A DNA stretch of 64,000 bases. Origin: Pseudomonas sp. CAN1 (GTDB lineage Bacteria > Pseudomonadota > Gammaproteobacteria > Pseudomonadales > Pseudomonadaceae). The notes below the pieces were generated by a model. The model was not told where the DNA came from. It worked only from the letters and a program-made list of their open reading frames with translations, and did no database searches. Where the stretch lies: the NCBI RefSeq assembly GCF_030462585.1, contig NZ_JASMRU010000020.1:16679-80678 (forward strand), written 5' to 3'. Positions 52,147-62,265 of the stretch are shown piece after piece. A program made the translations under genes and the position numbers. Each line of letters starts with the position of its first letter. Positions within the stretch are counted from its first letter, which is position 1.

Positions 52147-55100
52147 TCAGAGGCCGGCCAGGGCGCCTTCGATGCGTTCCAGCAGGGCATGCACCGCGCC
52201 GCTCAGCTCAGGCCCGGCCGGCTGTGCGATCAGGGCCTCCTCCACCGCGCCGCAAGCGTCGCTCAGGCCGTGGGCCTGGACGACCGCGAGGGCGCCGCGC
52301 AGGCGATGCACCTGCTGGCGAACGGTGGCCAGGTCGTTCTCGGCGAGGGCGTCGCGCACTCCCTGCATGTCCTGCTGCATGGTGCGCACGAACAGCTCAC
52401 GCATCTTCTCCGAGACCACTATGCGCTCCTCGGCCTGAACCTGGCTTGGTTCATCGGCCTGTGGCGCGAGGCTATCCAGGTGCCCGCAGACCTTGCGCAG
52501 GCCGTCGTGCAGGGTGCGCAGGCTCATCGGCTTGACCAGCCAGGCATTCATGCCGACCGCCATGCAGCGCTCGCCTTCCTCGCGCAGGGCATTGGCGGTG
52601 ACACCGATGATCGGCAGCCAGCTGTCGTGCCGACGCAGTTCGCCGACCAGTTCGTAGCCGTTCATTACCGGCATGTTCACATCGGTGAGCAGCGCGTCGA
52701 AGGCGCCTGGTGCCCAGCGTTGCAGCGCCTCGCGGCCGTTGCCGGTAAGGGTGACGCGACAGCCGAGCTCCTCCAGCTGTTCCTTGAGCAGGGCCTGGTT
52801 GATCGGGTTGTCCTCGGCCACCAGCACCCGCAGGCCGAGCTTGCCCAGGCGCGCGACCTGCGCCGGCTGACGGCTGTCGCCGCTGTCGCCGCGCTGCGCC
52901 AGGCGCAAGGCCTGGGCGATGCCATCCAGGTGGTACAGGCTGACTTGCCAACCGTTGGGCGCCACCTGCGGTTGCAGCCCGGACTTGGCCAGGGCGCAGA
53001 CGCGCGGGCCGTTCCACAACGGCTCGGCGCCGCCCGCATCGAGCAGGTCGAGCAGTACCGCACCGGCCGGCGCCTGGGGCGGCAGTTCATCCTGTACCAG
53101 GGCCTCGCCGCCCCAGCTTTCGACCCAGGCCGCCAGGCTCTGCGCCAGCTCGCGCACCGGCGCGCGGACATACACAGGGTCGTGACGCAGCGCGGTGCCA
53201 GGAGTCTCGCCGCGGGCCTTCTCCAGCACCGGCAACGCCAGGGTGAAGGTGAAGCTGCTGCCCAGGCCGGTCTCGCTGACCACCCGCAGCTGGCCACCCA
53301 TCAGCTCGCTCAGGCGTGCACAGATCGACAGCCCCAGGCCGGTGCCACTGATCGTGTGCTCATGGCCATGGGCCTGGTAGAAGGGTTCGAACAGGCGCGC
53401 CTGCTGCGCGTCGGACATGCCGATCCCGGTATCGGTGACCTGCCATTGCAGGGCCATTTCCCCCGCCTCGCTGGCCACCACGCGCAGGCGCAGCACCACG
53501 CGGCCGATATCGGTGAACTTCAGGGCGTTGCTCAGCAAATTGTTGAGAATCTGCCGGATGCGCACCGCATCGCCACGCACCAGGGCCGGCACGTCGGCAT
53601 CGATGCAGGCGTAGAGCTGCAGCTCCTTGCCCTCGGCCACCCCGGCATAACCGGCCACGGCGTTCTCGGCCAGCTCCAGCGGGTCGAACTCGCTCACCTC
53701 CAGGGCCATCTGCCCGGCCTCGATCTTCGACACGTCGAGGATGTCGCTGATCAATTGCAGCAAGGTCGATGAGGAGCGCTGGATGGTGTCCAGGTAGTCA
53801 CGCTGGTGCTGGGTCAGCTCGGTCAGGCCGAGCAGTTCCAGGGTGCCCAGCACACCATACAGCGGCGTGCGGATTTCATGGCTCATGGTGGCAAGGAACA
53901 CCGACTTGGCCTCGCTGGCGGCGTCCGCCGAGAGCTTGGCCTCGGCCAGCATCTGCTGTGCCTGGCGGTGCGCGCTGATGTCGTTGAAGGCACAGAGCAC
54001 CACGTTCTCACCGTGGTAGCGGGTGGGAGCGAAACTGGCGTGCAGGGCGCGCCCTTCCACCTCGAACACCAGTTCGCCGCTGAACTGGTCCAGGCGCTTG
54101 CCCAGATCCCAGTCGCGGCTGATACGGGTGATCGCCTCGGCATCGCCCAGCCATTGCTCGGCCAGGCGGTTCTGCATCACCACCTGGTGGCTGCCATGGC
54201 GCAGTACGCATAGCGCCACTGGCGCGGTCTGGATCACCGCGCGGCTGAAGGCGTCGCTCTCGACGATCTCCAGGTGCGCCTGTCGTGCCGGCAGGATCAC
54301 CCGCCGCGAGTACCAGCGGATCGCCAGCCAACCGCCGGCCAGGCTGCCGAGGATCAGTGCCAGGCCACCGAGGAACTGCCATTTGGCGTAGCGGAAGAAA
54401 CTTGCGTAGCTCAGGCGATAGAGCGCGGTCCAGCCACCGGCGAACTCGCTGCGCACCTTGAACACCAGGCCGTCGCTGCTGATGTTCAGACCGTCTGCGA
54501 AGTCCTTCGAGGCACCCAGCGTATCGATCAGTACGTTGCCCCGTGGCGAGATCAATTCCAGCTCGTCGAACACCGGGCGTTCGAGCACCTGTTCCAGGTC
54601 ATTGATGCGCTCCAGGTCCAGCAGCGATACGGCGATCACCCGGCGGTCGAGGTCGGACTCCCACCACAACGCATCGGGCAGGTCGAGGCTGATGTAGGCC
54701 AGCAGCTGGCGACCGCTGTTGCCGGTGAAGTGCTGCGCCTGCGCCCAGTGCACCTGCGCGTCGCTACGCTGCGGCGCACGCGCCTCCAGGGCCTGGCGTA
54801 CTTCCTCGACCACCGGCAGGTAGCTGCGCCGGGTCAGCGGACGCTGTTCGCGGAAGTTGCCGATCGCCGGGACCGCCAGGCTGGTGCTGCCGTGCAGGTC
54901 GAGGACCATGACCTGCGGCGACGGGTAGGACGAGGTGCTCCAGTAGCTGCTGTAGAAGTTGGCCAGCATCACTCCGAAGGAAAAGGTGCCGGGCCGTTTC
55001 TGCTGGTCGATGGAGCGCACCTGCTGGGCCAGGGTGAAGGGCAAGGCGAAGGAGAACTCGCGGCCTTCGTGGATCTCCATGCCGCCCTCGCGCATCACCA

Positions 55101-55383
55101 GGCGCCGCTGCAGGGGAATCACATTGAGGTCCTGGCGCTGGGTGGATTCGTCGCTCTGCAGGGCGATGCGATTGAGGAACGCCTCGTGCTCGTGGATATC
55201 GCCCACCAGCCGGCTGAAGTGGAAGTGCACCTTGTCGCGCTCCTCCTGCACCAGCCGGCCCAGCGCCCACCAGCAGGCGCCCACCAGCATCAGGGCGAGG
55301 GCAACCGCGCACAGCAGCACGACGTTCAGGCGCAGCGAGGTGCTGGCCAGTTTGCGGATCGAGCCGTTTTCAGCTTCCTTCAT
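52147..55383 (-). CDS. Hybrid histidine kinase with receiver and HPt domain (RcsC-like)
   Basis: This 1078-aa membrane sensor has helices at about 12-35 and 330-350 around a periplasmic domain of about 290 residues, a PAS-like region (about 365-470), the kinase domain with phospho-acceptor H502 ([11 protein letters not shown]), ATPase motifs, a degenerate receiver-like stretch, a receiver domain (about 835-950, [11 protein letters not shown]) and a C-terminal HPt with histidine in [11 protein letters not shown] near residue 1026. It should phosphorylate the RcsB-like regulator. The start at 55383 has GGAAG upstream. Confidence 0.9.
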   Translation of the reverse strand: MKEAENGSIRKLASTSLRLNVVLLCAVALALMLVGACWWALGRLVQEERDKVHFHFSRLVGDIHEHEAFLNRIALQSDESTQRQDLNVIPLQRRLVMREGGMEIHEGREFSFALPFTLAQQVRSIDQQKRPGTFSFGVMLANFYSSYWSTSSYPSPQVMVLDLHGSTSLAVPAIGNFREQRPLTRRSYLPVVEEVRQALEARAPQRSDAQVHWAQAQHFTGNSGRQLLAYISLDLPDALWWESDLDRRVIAVSLLDLERINDLEQVLERPVFDELELISPRGNVLIDTLGASKDFADGLNISSDGLVFKVRSEFAGGWTALYRLSYASFFRYAKWQFLGGLALILGSLAGGWLAIRWYSRRVILPARQAHLEIVESDAFSRAVIQTAPVALCVLRHGSHQVVMQNRLAEQWLGDAEAITRISRDWDLGKRLDQFSGELVFEVEGRALHASFAPTRYHGENVVLCAFNDISAHRQAQQMLAEAKLSADAASEAKSVFLATMSHEIRTPLYGVLGTLELLGLTELTQHQRDYLDTIQRSSSTLLQLISDILDVSKIEAGQMALEVSEFDPLELAENAVAGYAGVAEGKELQLYACIDADVPALVRGDAVRIRQILNNLLSNALKFTDIGRVVLRLRVVASEAGEMALQWQVTDTGIGMSDAQQARLFEPFYQAHGHEHTISGTGLGLSICARLSELMGGQLRVVSETGLGSSFTFTLALPVLEKARGETPGTALRHDPVYVRAPVRELAQSLAAWVESWGGEALVQDELPPQAPAGAVLLDLLDAGGAEPLWNGPRVCALAKSGLQPQVAPNGWQVSLYHLDGIAQALRLAQRGDSGDSRQPAQVARLGKLGLRVLVAEDNPINQALLKEQLEELGCRVTLTGNGREALQRWAPGAFDALLTDVNMPVMNGYELVGELRRHDSWLPIIGVTANALREEGERCMAVGMNAWLVKPMSLRTLHDGLRKVCGHLDSLAPQADEPSQVQAEERIVVSEKMRELFVRTMQQDMQGVRDALAENDLATVRQQVHRLRGALAVVQAHGLSDACGAVEEALIAQPAGPELSGAVHALLERIEGALAGL

Positions 55384-55506
55384 GCAGGACTTCCGGAGTC
55401 GCGAAACAAGCGCGCTGCAGAGCGCCGGATACCAGCGAACTGTAGATGCGAGGCGCAGATTAGGCGACTGGTACGCCTGCTGAAAATTCATGCTGGCTGC
55501 GACAGG

Positions 55507-56703
55507 TCAATGGGCCATGGCGGTGCGCTCCTGGCGCAACAGGCCGGCGAATACCGCCGGCGGAACCGCCTCGGAAAACAGGAAGCCCTGGGCGCAGTCG
55601 CAGCGCAGGCGGCGCAGCAGCGCCAGCTCGTCCGGGTGCTCGACGCCTTCGGCGACCACCTCCAGGCCCAGTTGCCGGCCGAGCTTGACGATGCTCTCCA
55701 GTGCGGCAGCCAGGCCGTCATCGTCAACACAGCCGTGCACCAGCGCGCGGTCGATCTTCAGCTCGGTGAAAGGCGTGGACACCAGGTTGTACAGCGAGCT
55801 GTAGCCCTGGCCAAAATCGTCCTGGGCCAGGCCAAAGCCCTTCATGCGCAGACGGCAGGTGCCGGCGTAGTAGTTCGCCGGGGTCGCCGTGCGACTGCAT
55901 TCGAGCAGCTCGAAGACGATGTGCGCCGGCACGCCGCCACGGGCGGCGACAAAGTCGGCCAGGCGGTCCGGCAGCTCGGCATCATCCAGCAGGTGGGTCG
56001 GCAGGTTCACCGCCACCGCCAGGCGAAAGCCCATCCGCGCCCACTCGGCCTGGGCCTGCAGGGCCTGGTCGAGCACCGTCCACAGCAGCCGGTCGTCCAG
56101 CCCGGCGGCGCTCAGGGCGTCCATGAAACAACCGGGGAACAGCACCCCATGCGCCGGATGCTCCCAGCGCACCAGCGCCTCGGCGGCAACGATGCGGCCG
56201 TCGATCAGCGAGGTCTTGGGCTGGAACCAGGCGCGCAGCTGCCCCTGTTCCAGGGCCTGCTCCAGCTCGGCGCCACTGGGCGGGGTGATGCGCGGCAGCC
56301 GGCACCTTTCGGAGTGTTCCAGGCGCGTGACCAGTTTCTCCAGCAGACGGCGAATGGCCGGCGCGCGGGCCGGCTTGGCGATCTGTTCGAGCACCGTGAT
56401 GCCATGGGCGCGCGCCACCATGGTGGCGCTGCCCATCAGGCTGCGCTGGGCCGAGGTCATGATCGCCAGTAGCGGCGGTTCGGGCAGTTCGGCCAAGCGC
56501 TGGATCAGCTGCACGCCATCCAGGCCGGGCATCAGCAGGTCGCTGATGACCAGGTCGAAGCGCTCGCGGGCCAGCCATTGCAGGGCGTCGGCACCATCCT
56601 CTGCGGCGCGCAGGTGCTGTACACCCTGTTCGCGGAACAGGTTGAGCAGGTACTCGCGCTGGAACGGCTGGTCCTCGACGATCAGGATTCGCTGGTTTCG
56701 CAT
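55507..56703 (-). CDS. REC-EAL cyclic di-GMP phosphodiesterase (RocR/PvrR-like)
   Basis: This 398-aa response regulator has an N-terminal receiver (D55 in ISDLLMPG) and an EAL domain (about 145-395) with catalytic E175 in AEALVRW, the same number as in RocR, DDFGQGYSS in loop 6 and the K/E residues needed for metal binding. It should hydrolyse cyclic di-GMP and compete with the RcsB-like regulator for phosphate from the kinases, so opposing fimbrial expression. Its 5' end overlaps the upstream kinase by 22 nt. Confidence 0.92.
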   Translation of the reverse strand: MRNQRILIVEDQPFQREYLLNLFREQGVQHLRAAEDGADALQWLARERFDLVISDLLMPGLDGVQLIQRLAELPEPPLLAIMTSAQRSLMGSATMVARAHGITVLEQIAKPARAPAIRRLLEKLVTRLEHSERCRLPRITPPSGAELEQALEQGQLRAWFQPKTSLIDGRIVAAEALVRWEHPAHGVLFPGCFMDALSAAGLDDRLLWTVLDQALQAQAEWARMGFRLAVAVNLPTHLLDDAELPDRLADFVAARGGVPAHIVFELLECSRTATPANYYAGTCRLRMKGFGLAQDDFGQGYSSLYNLVSTPFTELKIDRALVHGCVDDDGLAAALESIVKLGRQLGLEVVAEGVEHPDELALLRRLRCDCAQGFLFSEAVPPAVFAGLLRQERTAMAH

Positions 56704-59525
56704 GGCAGCACCTCCGCAGGCAGGCTGGTCAGGCAGTGGCGCAAGGTGCGCAGGTCCACCGGCTTGTGCAGGCAGAGGTTCATGCCGGCGGCGATACAGC
56801 GGTCGCTTTCCTCCGGCATGGCGTTGGCGGTGGCGCCGATGATCGGCCCGCGGTAGCCGCGCTGGCGCAGCGCACGGGCCAGCTCGTAGCCATTGAGGTG
56901 CGGCATGTTCACGTCGGTGAGCACCACGTGGAAGGCCTCGGGCTGCCAGCGCGCCAGGGCCTGGCGGCCATCGGCAGCGAGCTCGACCTGGCAGCCGAGG
57001 GTCTCCAGCTGGTCGCGCAGGATCAGCTGGTTGATCGGGTTGTCCTCCACCACCAGCACCCGCAGGCCCAGGCCGATGTCCGGCAGAGTCTCGGCCAGCC
57101 GCGCAGCCTCGTTGCCGGAGCCTTGCGCTGCCGCCAGGGCGCGGCGCAGGCCGTCGAGGTTGTAGCGGCCGACGTGCCAGTCGCAGCCTTCCTGGCGCGG
57201 CAGGTCGCCCCCCAGGTCGGTCACCAGCACCCGGCAGCCCTTCCAGGCCGGCAGCGGACGGCGATCGCCGGGGTTGAAGCGCAGGTCCACCAGCACGCCG
57301 CTGTCAGCGTCATCGAATACCTGGTCGGCGCTGGCCACCTGCGCCTGCGCGCCCCAGCGACTGATCCAGCCGCAGAGGCTATCGGACAGCTCGCGGGTCG
57401 GCGCGTGGACCCAGACCAGGCTGTCCGCCAAAGGCTCATCCAGCGGCGGCGGCGCATCGAGGCACTGCAACGGCAGGCTGACGGAGAAGCTGCTGCCCAG
57501 CCCGACCTCGCTGACCACTCGCAGCTGGCCGTGCATCAATTCGGTGAGGCGCTGGCAGATCGACAGGCCCAGCCCGGTGCCGCCGGCCAGGCGCACATGG
57601 CCGGTGACCTGGTAGAAGGCGTCGAACAGGTGGCCCTGCTGATCGGCCGGAATGCCGATGCCGGTGTCGGTCACCTGCCAGTGCAGCGTGGCCTCGCCAT
57701 TCTCTCCGAACTGGGCGCGCACCCGCAGGACGATGCGCCCGCTGTCGGTGAACTTCACCGCGTTGCTCAGCAGGTTGTTGAGGATCTGCTGGATGCGCGT
57801 GGCGTCGCCGAGCATCCGCGCCGGCAGCGCCGGGTCGCAGCAGGCGTAGAGCTGCAGGCCCTTGGCGCGGGCGGTGGCGGCGTAGGACTGGGCGGTATCC
57901 AGGGTCAGGTCCAGCGGCGAGAACGCCGCCGGCTCCAGGCCCAGCTGGCCGACCTCGATCTTCGAGACGTCGAGCACGTCGCTGATCAGTTGCAGCAACG
58001 TCGAGGAGGAGCGCTGGATCGCCCGCAGGTAGCCCGACTGCTGGTGATCCAGGGCGGTGCGCCCGAGCAGTTCGAGGGTGCCGAGCACGCCATAGAGCGG
58101 TGTGCGAATCTCGTGGCTCATGGTCGCCAGGAACAGCGTCTTGGCTTCGTTGGCGGCATCCGAATGTTGCTTGGCCTCGGCCAGCGCCGCCTCGGTCTGC
58201 TTGCGCGCGCTGATGTCGCTGAAGGCGCAGCAGAGCACTTCCTCGCCCTTGTAGCGGGTCGGTGTGTAGCTCAGGTAGAGGTGACGCCCGGTATGGGTGT
58301 CCACCTCTTCGGAGCCGCCCTCCTCGCCACTGCTGAAGCCGCGCTCCAGCCAGCCGTGGCTCCAGTAGCGACGCTCCTCGCCGCTGCCCAGCCATTGCTG
58401 GGCGAGGCGGTTTTCCAGCACCACTTCGGCATCGCTGCGGCGCAGCAGGCAGAGCGCCACCGGGGCAGTCTGGATCACCGCGCGGGAGAAGCTCTCGTTC
58501 TCCACCAGCGCGTCCAGGCGATGCTGCGCCGGGCCGATCAGGCGGTGGTTGATCCGCCGGCAGGTGGCCCACACCAGCACGCAGCCGAGCAGCAGCAAAG
58601 CCAGCGAGAACAGCAGCTTCGGCCACATCGGCAGCAGCAGGTCGTAGAGGTTGAAGTAGTAGATCAGCGACCAGTCGGAACTGCCCAGGTGCTTGAGCAG
58701 CGCCAGGTGGCTGGGCAGCAGGCCGGGGCCGCTGAAGGCGAAGTGATCGCCCTCCCACAGGTCGACGAACTGCAGGCCGAGCTGCGGCGTCACCGCGCTG
58801 CCGAGGATCGCCCGGTGCTCACGATCCAGCAGCAGGAAGCGCCCGGCATCGGGTACGCCGAAGGCAGCGGCGAGGTCGGCGCCGAACAGCTCCAGGCCCA
58901 GCCAGCCGTTGTCCTGCTCGCCGGTCACACGGGTGAACAGGTACTGCCGCGACTGCGGGTCGGTCGGGTCGGCCAGCCAGCGCACGCCGCGCTCCTCCTT
59001 CTGCGTACCGCGCCGCCCCAGTGCCTCCAGCACCGAGGGCGGCACCACGGCGTTCAGCGCTGGCGCGCCATACAGCCGGGTGACCGAGCGATCCGGGCCG
59101 GGCGAGACGTAGATCAGGTTCAGCCGGCGCGACTCCATCTCCGACAGGTCGCGCCCGGACAGCGCCAGGCTCCAGTGCGACCCCGGCTCGCCGAGGTTGA
59201 CGAACACCTGCTCATGGGGCGGCACCGGCACGTTCAACTGACGCCACTGCACCAGCGGCTCGCGAGCCTTCCAGGTCACGCCACGGCTGATGTGCTCCAG
59301 CAGCGACTCGCGCTGGCCGACATAGCTCTGGGCGTCGTACATGGCAGCATTCATCTGCCGGCGCAGTTGCGACACCTCGCTGTTGAAGCTGGCAGCAAGG
59401 AACAGGCTGAGGGTGAAGAACACGCACGCGATCACCACCCAGGCCAGCAGACGCAGGAGTTTGCGGGCGGCCTTCGGGGTGGAAAAGGACGAATCCTGGC
59501 GGCGCAGGAACTGCTTCAATTTCAT
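56682..59525 (-). CDS. Second hybrid histidine kinase of the fimbrial locus (PvrS-like)
   Basis: This 947-aa sensor has helices at about 22-45 and 310-330, a periplasmic domain of 265 residues, a PAS-like region (about 350-450), kinase domain with H471 ([11 protein letters not shown]), ATPase motifs and a C-terminal receiver (about 820-930, LTDVNMPHLNG). It has no HPt domain, so it would need the HPt of the RcsC-like kinase or act on the EAL regulator. The kinase core is closely similar to that of the RcsC-like protein, pointing to an old duplication. It overlaps the EAL gene by 22 nt. Confidence 0.9.
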   Translation of the reverse strand: MKLKQFLRRQDSSFSTPKAARKLLRLLAWVVIACVFFTLSLFLAASFNSEVSQLRRQMNAAMYDAQSYVGQRESLLEHISRGVTWKAREPLVQWRQLNVPVPPHEQVFVNLGEPGSHWSLALSGRDLSEMESRRLNLIYVSPGPDRSVTRLYGAPALNAVVPPSVLEALGRRGTQKEERGVRWLADPTDPQSRQYLFTRVTGEQDNGWLGLELFGADLAAAFGVPDAGRFLLLDREHRAILGSAVTPQLGLQFVDLWEGDHFAFSGPGLLPSHLALLKHLGSSDWSLIYYFNLYDLLLPMWPKLLFSLALLLLGCVLVWATCRRINHRLIGPAQHRLDALVENESFSRAVIQTAPVALCLLRRSDAEVVLENRLAQQWLGSGEERRYWSHGWLERGFSSGEEGGSEEVDTHTGRHLYLSYTPTRYKGEEVLCCAFSDISARKQTEAALAEAKQHSDAANEAKTLFLATMSHEIRTPLYGVLGTLELLGRTALDHQQSGYLRAIQRSSSTLLQLISDVLDVSKIEVGQLGLEPAAFSPLDLTLDTAQSYAATARAKGLQLYACCDPALPARMLGDATRIQQILNNLLSNAVKFTDSGRIVLRVRAQFGENGEATLHWQVTDTGIGIPADQQGHLFDAFYQVTGHVRLAGGTGLGLSICQRLTELMHGQLRVVSEVGLGSSFSVSLPLQCLDAPPPLDEPLADSLVWVHAPTRELSDSLCGWISRWGAQAQVASADQVFDDADSGVLVDLRFNPGDRRPLPAWKGCRVLVTDLGGDLPRQEGCDWHVGRYNLDGLRRALAAAQGSGNEAARLAETLPDIGLGLRVLVVEDNPINQLILRDQLETLGCQVELAADGRQALARWQPEAFHVVLTDVNMPHLNGYELARALRQRGYRGPIIGATANAMPEESDRCIAAGMNLCLHKPVDLRTLRHCLTSLPAEVLPCETSES

Positions 59526-59623
59526 GCCCGCCAGCCTGGGGAAAAGCTGACCGGCGGGACATAAGACAAATCTAAAAAGCGTGGAAGTGCGGGGCTCGTC
59601 GCGCAGCGCCTGGGAAAAAGGGG

Positions 59624-59926
59624 TCAGCGCTTCTGGGCAGCCGTGTAGACCTCGCCACGCTCACGCTTGCCCACCGCGATGACCAGTACCACCACCTTGT
59701 CATCGAAGACTTCGTAGACCAGGCGATAACCGGCCGCAGCGAGCTTGATCTTGTAGCGACTGGCCGCACCCTGCAGGCGTGCCGAGGGGACGTGGGGATT
59801 ACGCAAGCGTTCGTCGAGCTTGCGGATGAACTGCTCCTTCACCGGCCCCTTGAGCTTCTTCCACTCCTTGAGCGCGGACTGATTGAAGGCCAGACGGTAG
59901 ATCGAGTCAGAGCTGGCGGAGGTCAT
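59624..59926 (-). CDS. RelE/ParE family toxin
   Basis: This 100-aa protein has the RelE pattern: YRLAFNQSALKEWKKLKGPVKEQFIRKLDERL, then YKIKLAAAGYRLVYEVFDDKVVVLVIAVGKRER. The arginine and lysine residues needed for mRNA cleavage on the ribosome are present (K in KLAAAGYR, R in YRLVY, KRER). It overlaps the antitoxin gene by 20 nt. Confidence 0.9.
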   Translation of the reverse strand: MTSASSDSIYRLAFNQSALKEWKKLKGPVKEQFIRKLDERLRNPHVPSARLQGAASRYKIKLAAAGYRLVYEVFDDKVVVLVIAVGKRERGEVYTAAQKR

Positions 59927-60164
59927 CGAGAGTGACTTCCACTATTGGCTCATCCTTGCGCTGCTCGGCGATTCTGCCCAGTTGCAGGTCATCCAGCAGC
60001 TCCATCATGCGCTCGTACTCATCCGCCGGAACGGCATAGAACACCGGTTCGTTGCGATTGAGGATAGCCACCGCATGGCCCATGCCGGCAGCGACAGTGC
60101 CCATGGGGTCTTTCTTCAGTTCAGTGATGGAAGCGGTGACATCCGCCAGCATGGAATGGGGCAC
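59907..60164 (-). CDS. Phd/YefM-type antitoxin partner of RelE
   Basis: This protein of about 85 aa has the antitoxin pattern DVTASITELKKDPMGTVAAGMGHAVAILNRNEPVFYAVPADEYERMMELLDDL with an acidic C-terminus. Start: GTG at 60164 has GGGAGAG just upstream; an ATG at 60152 is the alternative and lacks one at proper distance. Two CACT/AAGTG palindromes lie upstream. Confidence 0.85.
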   Translation of the reverse strand: MPHSMLADVTASITELKKDPMGTVAAGMGHAVAILNRNEPVFYAVPADEYERMMELLDDLQLGRIAEQRKDEPIVEVTLDDLRQL

Positions 60165-60187
60165 AGGACTCTCCCAGAGCAAGAAGA

Positions 60188-60225
60188 CACTCGATTAAGT
60201 GCTTTTAAAGACACTTAATCAAGTG
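60188..60225. promoter_or_regulatory. Paired 14-bp palindromes upstream of the RelE-type operon
   Basis: CACTCGATTAAGTG (60188-60201) and CACTTAATCAAGTG (60212-60225) are near-identical palindromes 24 bp apart. They are probable binding sites for the antitoxin-toxin complex. They end 13 nt from the recD stop codon. Confidence 0.65.
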
Positions 60226-60237
60226 CGCTTCGTCACA

Positions 60238-62265
60238 TCAGGAAAGCTCCAGCAACCCGCTTGCCCGCTGCACCCGGCGCTCCGTCGCCGCCTCCAGCAC
60301 CTGCCAGCCGCGCCCGGCGCTGGCCAGGGTGAACCACTTCCGTGCGCGGGTGATGCCGGTGTAGACGAGCTCGCGGGTGAGGATGGGGTTGAGGCTGTCG
60401 GGCAGCAGCAGGGCAGCGTGGGTAAATTCCGAGCCCTGGGATTTGTGCACGGTCATGGCGAACACCGTCTCCACCGCCTGCAGGCGGCTGGGCAGGATCC
60501 AGCGGATGGCGTCGGTGCCATCCCCTGCCGGGAAGGCCACGCGGGCGACCCAGCGCACCGAGCCGTCGTCGGCCGGCTGCGGCAGCGCCAGGGTGATGCC
60601 GATGTCGCCGTTCATCAGGCCCAGGCCATAGTCGTTGCGGGTGACCAGCACCGGGCGCCCGGCGAACCAGCCGTTTGCCGAGGGAATCAATCCTTCGCGT
60701 TGCAGCAGGTCGCCGATCAGCACGTTCAACCCTTCGACGCCCCAGGGCCCGCGACGCAGTGCGCAGAGCAGCTGGAACTGGCCGTGGGCTTCCAGCACCT
60801 TTCTCGCCCAGGTATCCAGTGCGGCCTGATCGGCGTTGTCCGCCGGGCGCGAACCGCTGACCACGCGCAGGTAATGGGCGTAACCGACCGGGCCGAACAG
60901 GTCGCCGCCGCGTCCGCCGTCGATCACCAGGTCGCGCAGGCTGCGGGTTTCCTGGGCATCCACGGCGATGCGGGCGAGGTCTTCGTGCTGCGCCTTCCAC
61001 ACCTGGCGCAGCGCCGGGATATCACCGGCGTTAACCGCCTCGGCCAACTGGCCGATGCCGCTATCGGCACTGAATCGATGGCTGTGCCGGAGCATGGCCA
61101 CGGCCTGGTCGAGTTCGCTGCCGGAGGTATCCAGCAGCGTGGCGTCAATCGATTCGCCAGTCACCGCCTCCAGCCAGTCGCGGGTGGCCGGGCGGTAATG
61201 ACCTTCGCGGGCGCGGCTGCACAGCTCGCCGAGCACCGCGCCGGCTTCCACCGAGGCCAGCTGGTCCTTGTCACCGAGCAGGATCAGCCGCGCGCGCGGC
61301 GGCAGTGCGGCGAGCAGCGAGGCCATCATTTCCAGGTCGACCATTGAGGCCTCGTCCACCACCAGCAGCTCCAGCGCCAGCGGATTGCCGGCGTGGTGGC
61401 GGAACTGGCGGCTATCCGGCCGGCTGCCGAGCAGGCGGTGCAGAGTGGTGACCTCGGTGGGGATTTCCCTGCGCACGGCTTCGCCATCGGGCAGGCCGGT
61501 GAGGTCGAGGCGCTGCACGGCGCCAGCGATGGATTCGTTCAGGCGTGCGGCGGCCTTGCCGGTGGGCGCGGCGAGGCGGATGCGCAGCGGGCGCCCGCCC
61601 TCCCCCAGCGCCAGGCTTTGCAGCAAGGCGAGCAGCTTGACCACGGTGGTGGTCTTGCCGGTGCCGGGGCCGCCGGTGACGATGCCGAAGGCGTTGCCGG
61701 CAACCAGCGCACAGGCGAGTTTCTGCCAGTCGGCCGGCGCACCGGCTTTTTTCGGGAACAGCGCATCCAGCGCCTGGCGCAGCTGGGCCGCAGGCAGCGC
61801 GGCGCGTAGCGCGTCGCCCTGTTGCAGGCGCTGGTCGATGCCGGCGCGCACTTCGCGTTCGTACTGCCAGTAGCGGCGCAGATACAGACGACGGCCGGAC
61901 AGCACCAGCGGCGTCTCACCGGGGCCATCGCCGACCAGGCGCGGATCGTTCAGCACAGCACGCCACGCGTCCAGATCAAAACCCTCCAGCAGCACGCTGG
62001 GCAGCTCCGGTACGTCCTTGGCCGAGTCGCCCTCGGGCGGCAGCGACAGTGCAAAACGGCTGTCCGCTAGCGTCGCTTCCAGGTCGAGGCAGACGTGCCC
62101 GCGGCCGAGCTGGTGGCTGGCCAGAGCGGCGGCAAGGATCAGCAGCGGGTTGGCGTCCGGCGCGCGCTCGACGAGGAAGATCGCGAAGGCGCGGTCCAGC
62201 TCACGCAGCCAGCCGCGCTCGGCCCAGCGACCGATCAGTTCAAGCATTTGCGCGGTGCTCTTCAT
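60238..62265 (-). CDS. recD: RecBCD subunit RecD (exodeoxyribonuclease V alpha)
   Basis: This 675-aa superfamily 1 helicase has Walker A GGPGTGKTTTVVK, Walker B region VDEASMVDLEMM, GDKDQL, and the C-terminal motif MTVHKSQGSEF. It is the fast 5'-3' motor of RecBCD for double-strand break repair and degradation of foreign DNA. Its start codon overlaps the stop of recB (ATGA), the usual order. Confidence 0.96.
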   Translation of the reverse strand: MKSTAQMLELIGRWAERGWLRELDRAFAIFLVERAPDANPLLILAAALASHQLGRGHVCLDLEATLADSRFALSLPPEGDSAKDVPELPSVLLEGFDLDAWRAVLNDPRLVGDGPGETPLVLSGRRLYLRRYWQYEREVRAGIDQRLQQGDALRAALPAAQLRQALDALFPKKAGAPADWQKLACALVAGNAFGIVTGGPGTGKTTTVVKLLALLQSLALGEGGRPLRIRLAAPTGKAAARLNESIAGAVQRLDLTGLPDGEAVRREIPTEVTTLHRLLGSRPDSRQFRHHAGNPLALELLVVDEASMVDLEMMASLLAALPPRARLILLGDKDQLASVEAGAVLGELCSRAREGHYRPATRDWLEAVTGESIDATLLDTSGSELDQAVAMLRHSHRFSADSGIGQLAEAVNAGDIPALRQVWKAQHEDLARIAVDAQETRSLRDLVIDGGRGGDLFGPVGYAHYLRVVSGSRPADNADQAALDTWARKVLEAHGQFQLLCALRRGPWGVEGLNVLIGDLLQREGLIPSANGWFAGRPVLVTRNDYGLGLMNGDIGITLALPQPADDGSVRWVARVAFPAGDGTDAIRWILPSRLQAVETVFAMTVHKSQGSEFTHAALLLPDSLNPILTRELVYTGITRARKWFTLASAGRGWQVLEAATERRVQRASGLLELS

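Noticed and set aside
56736..59564. 942-aa open frame antisense to the second hybrid kinase
   Set aside because: Same reason: composition typical of an antisense shadow and no family motif, while the minus-strand frame has full kinase and receiver motifs.
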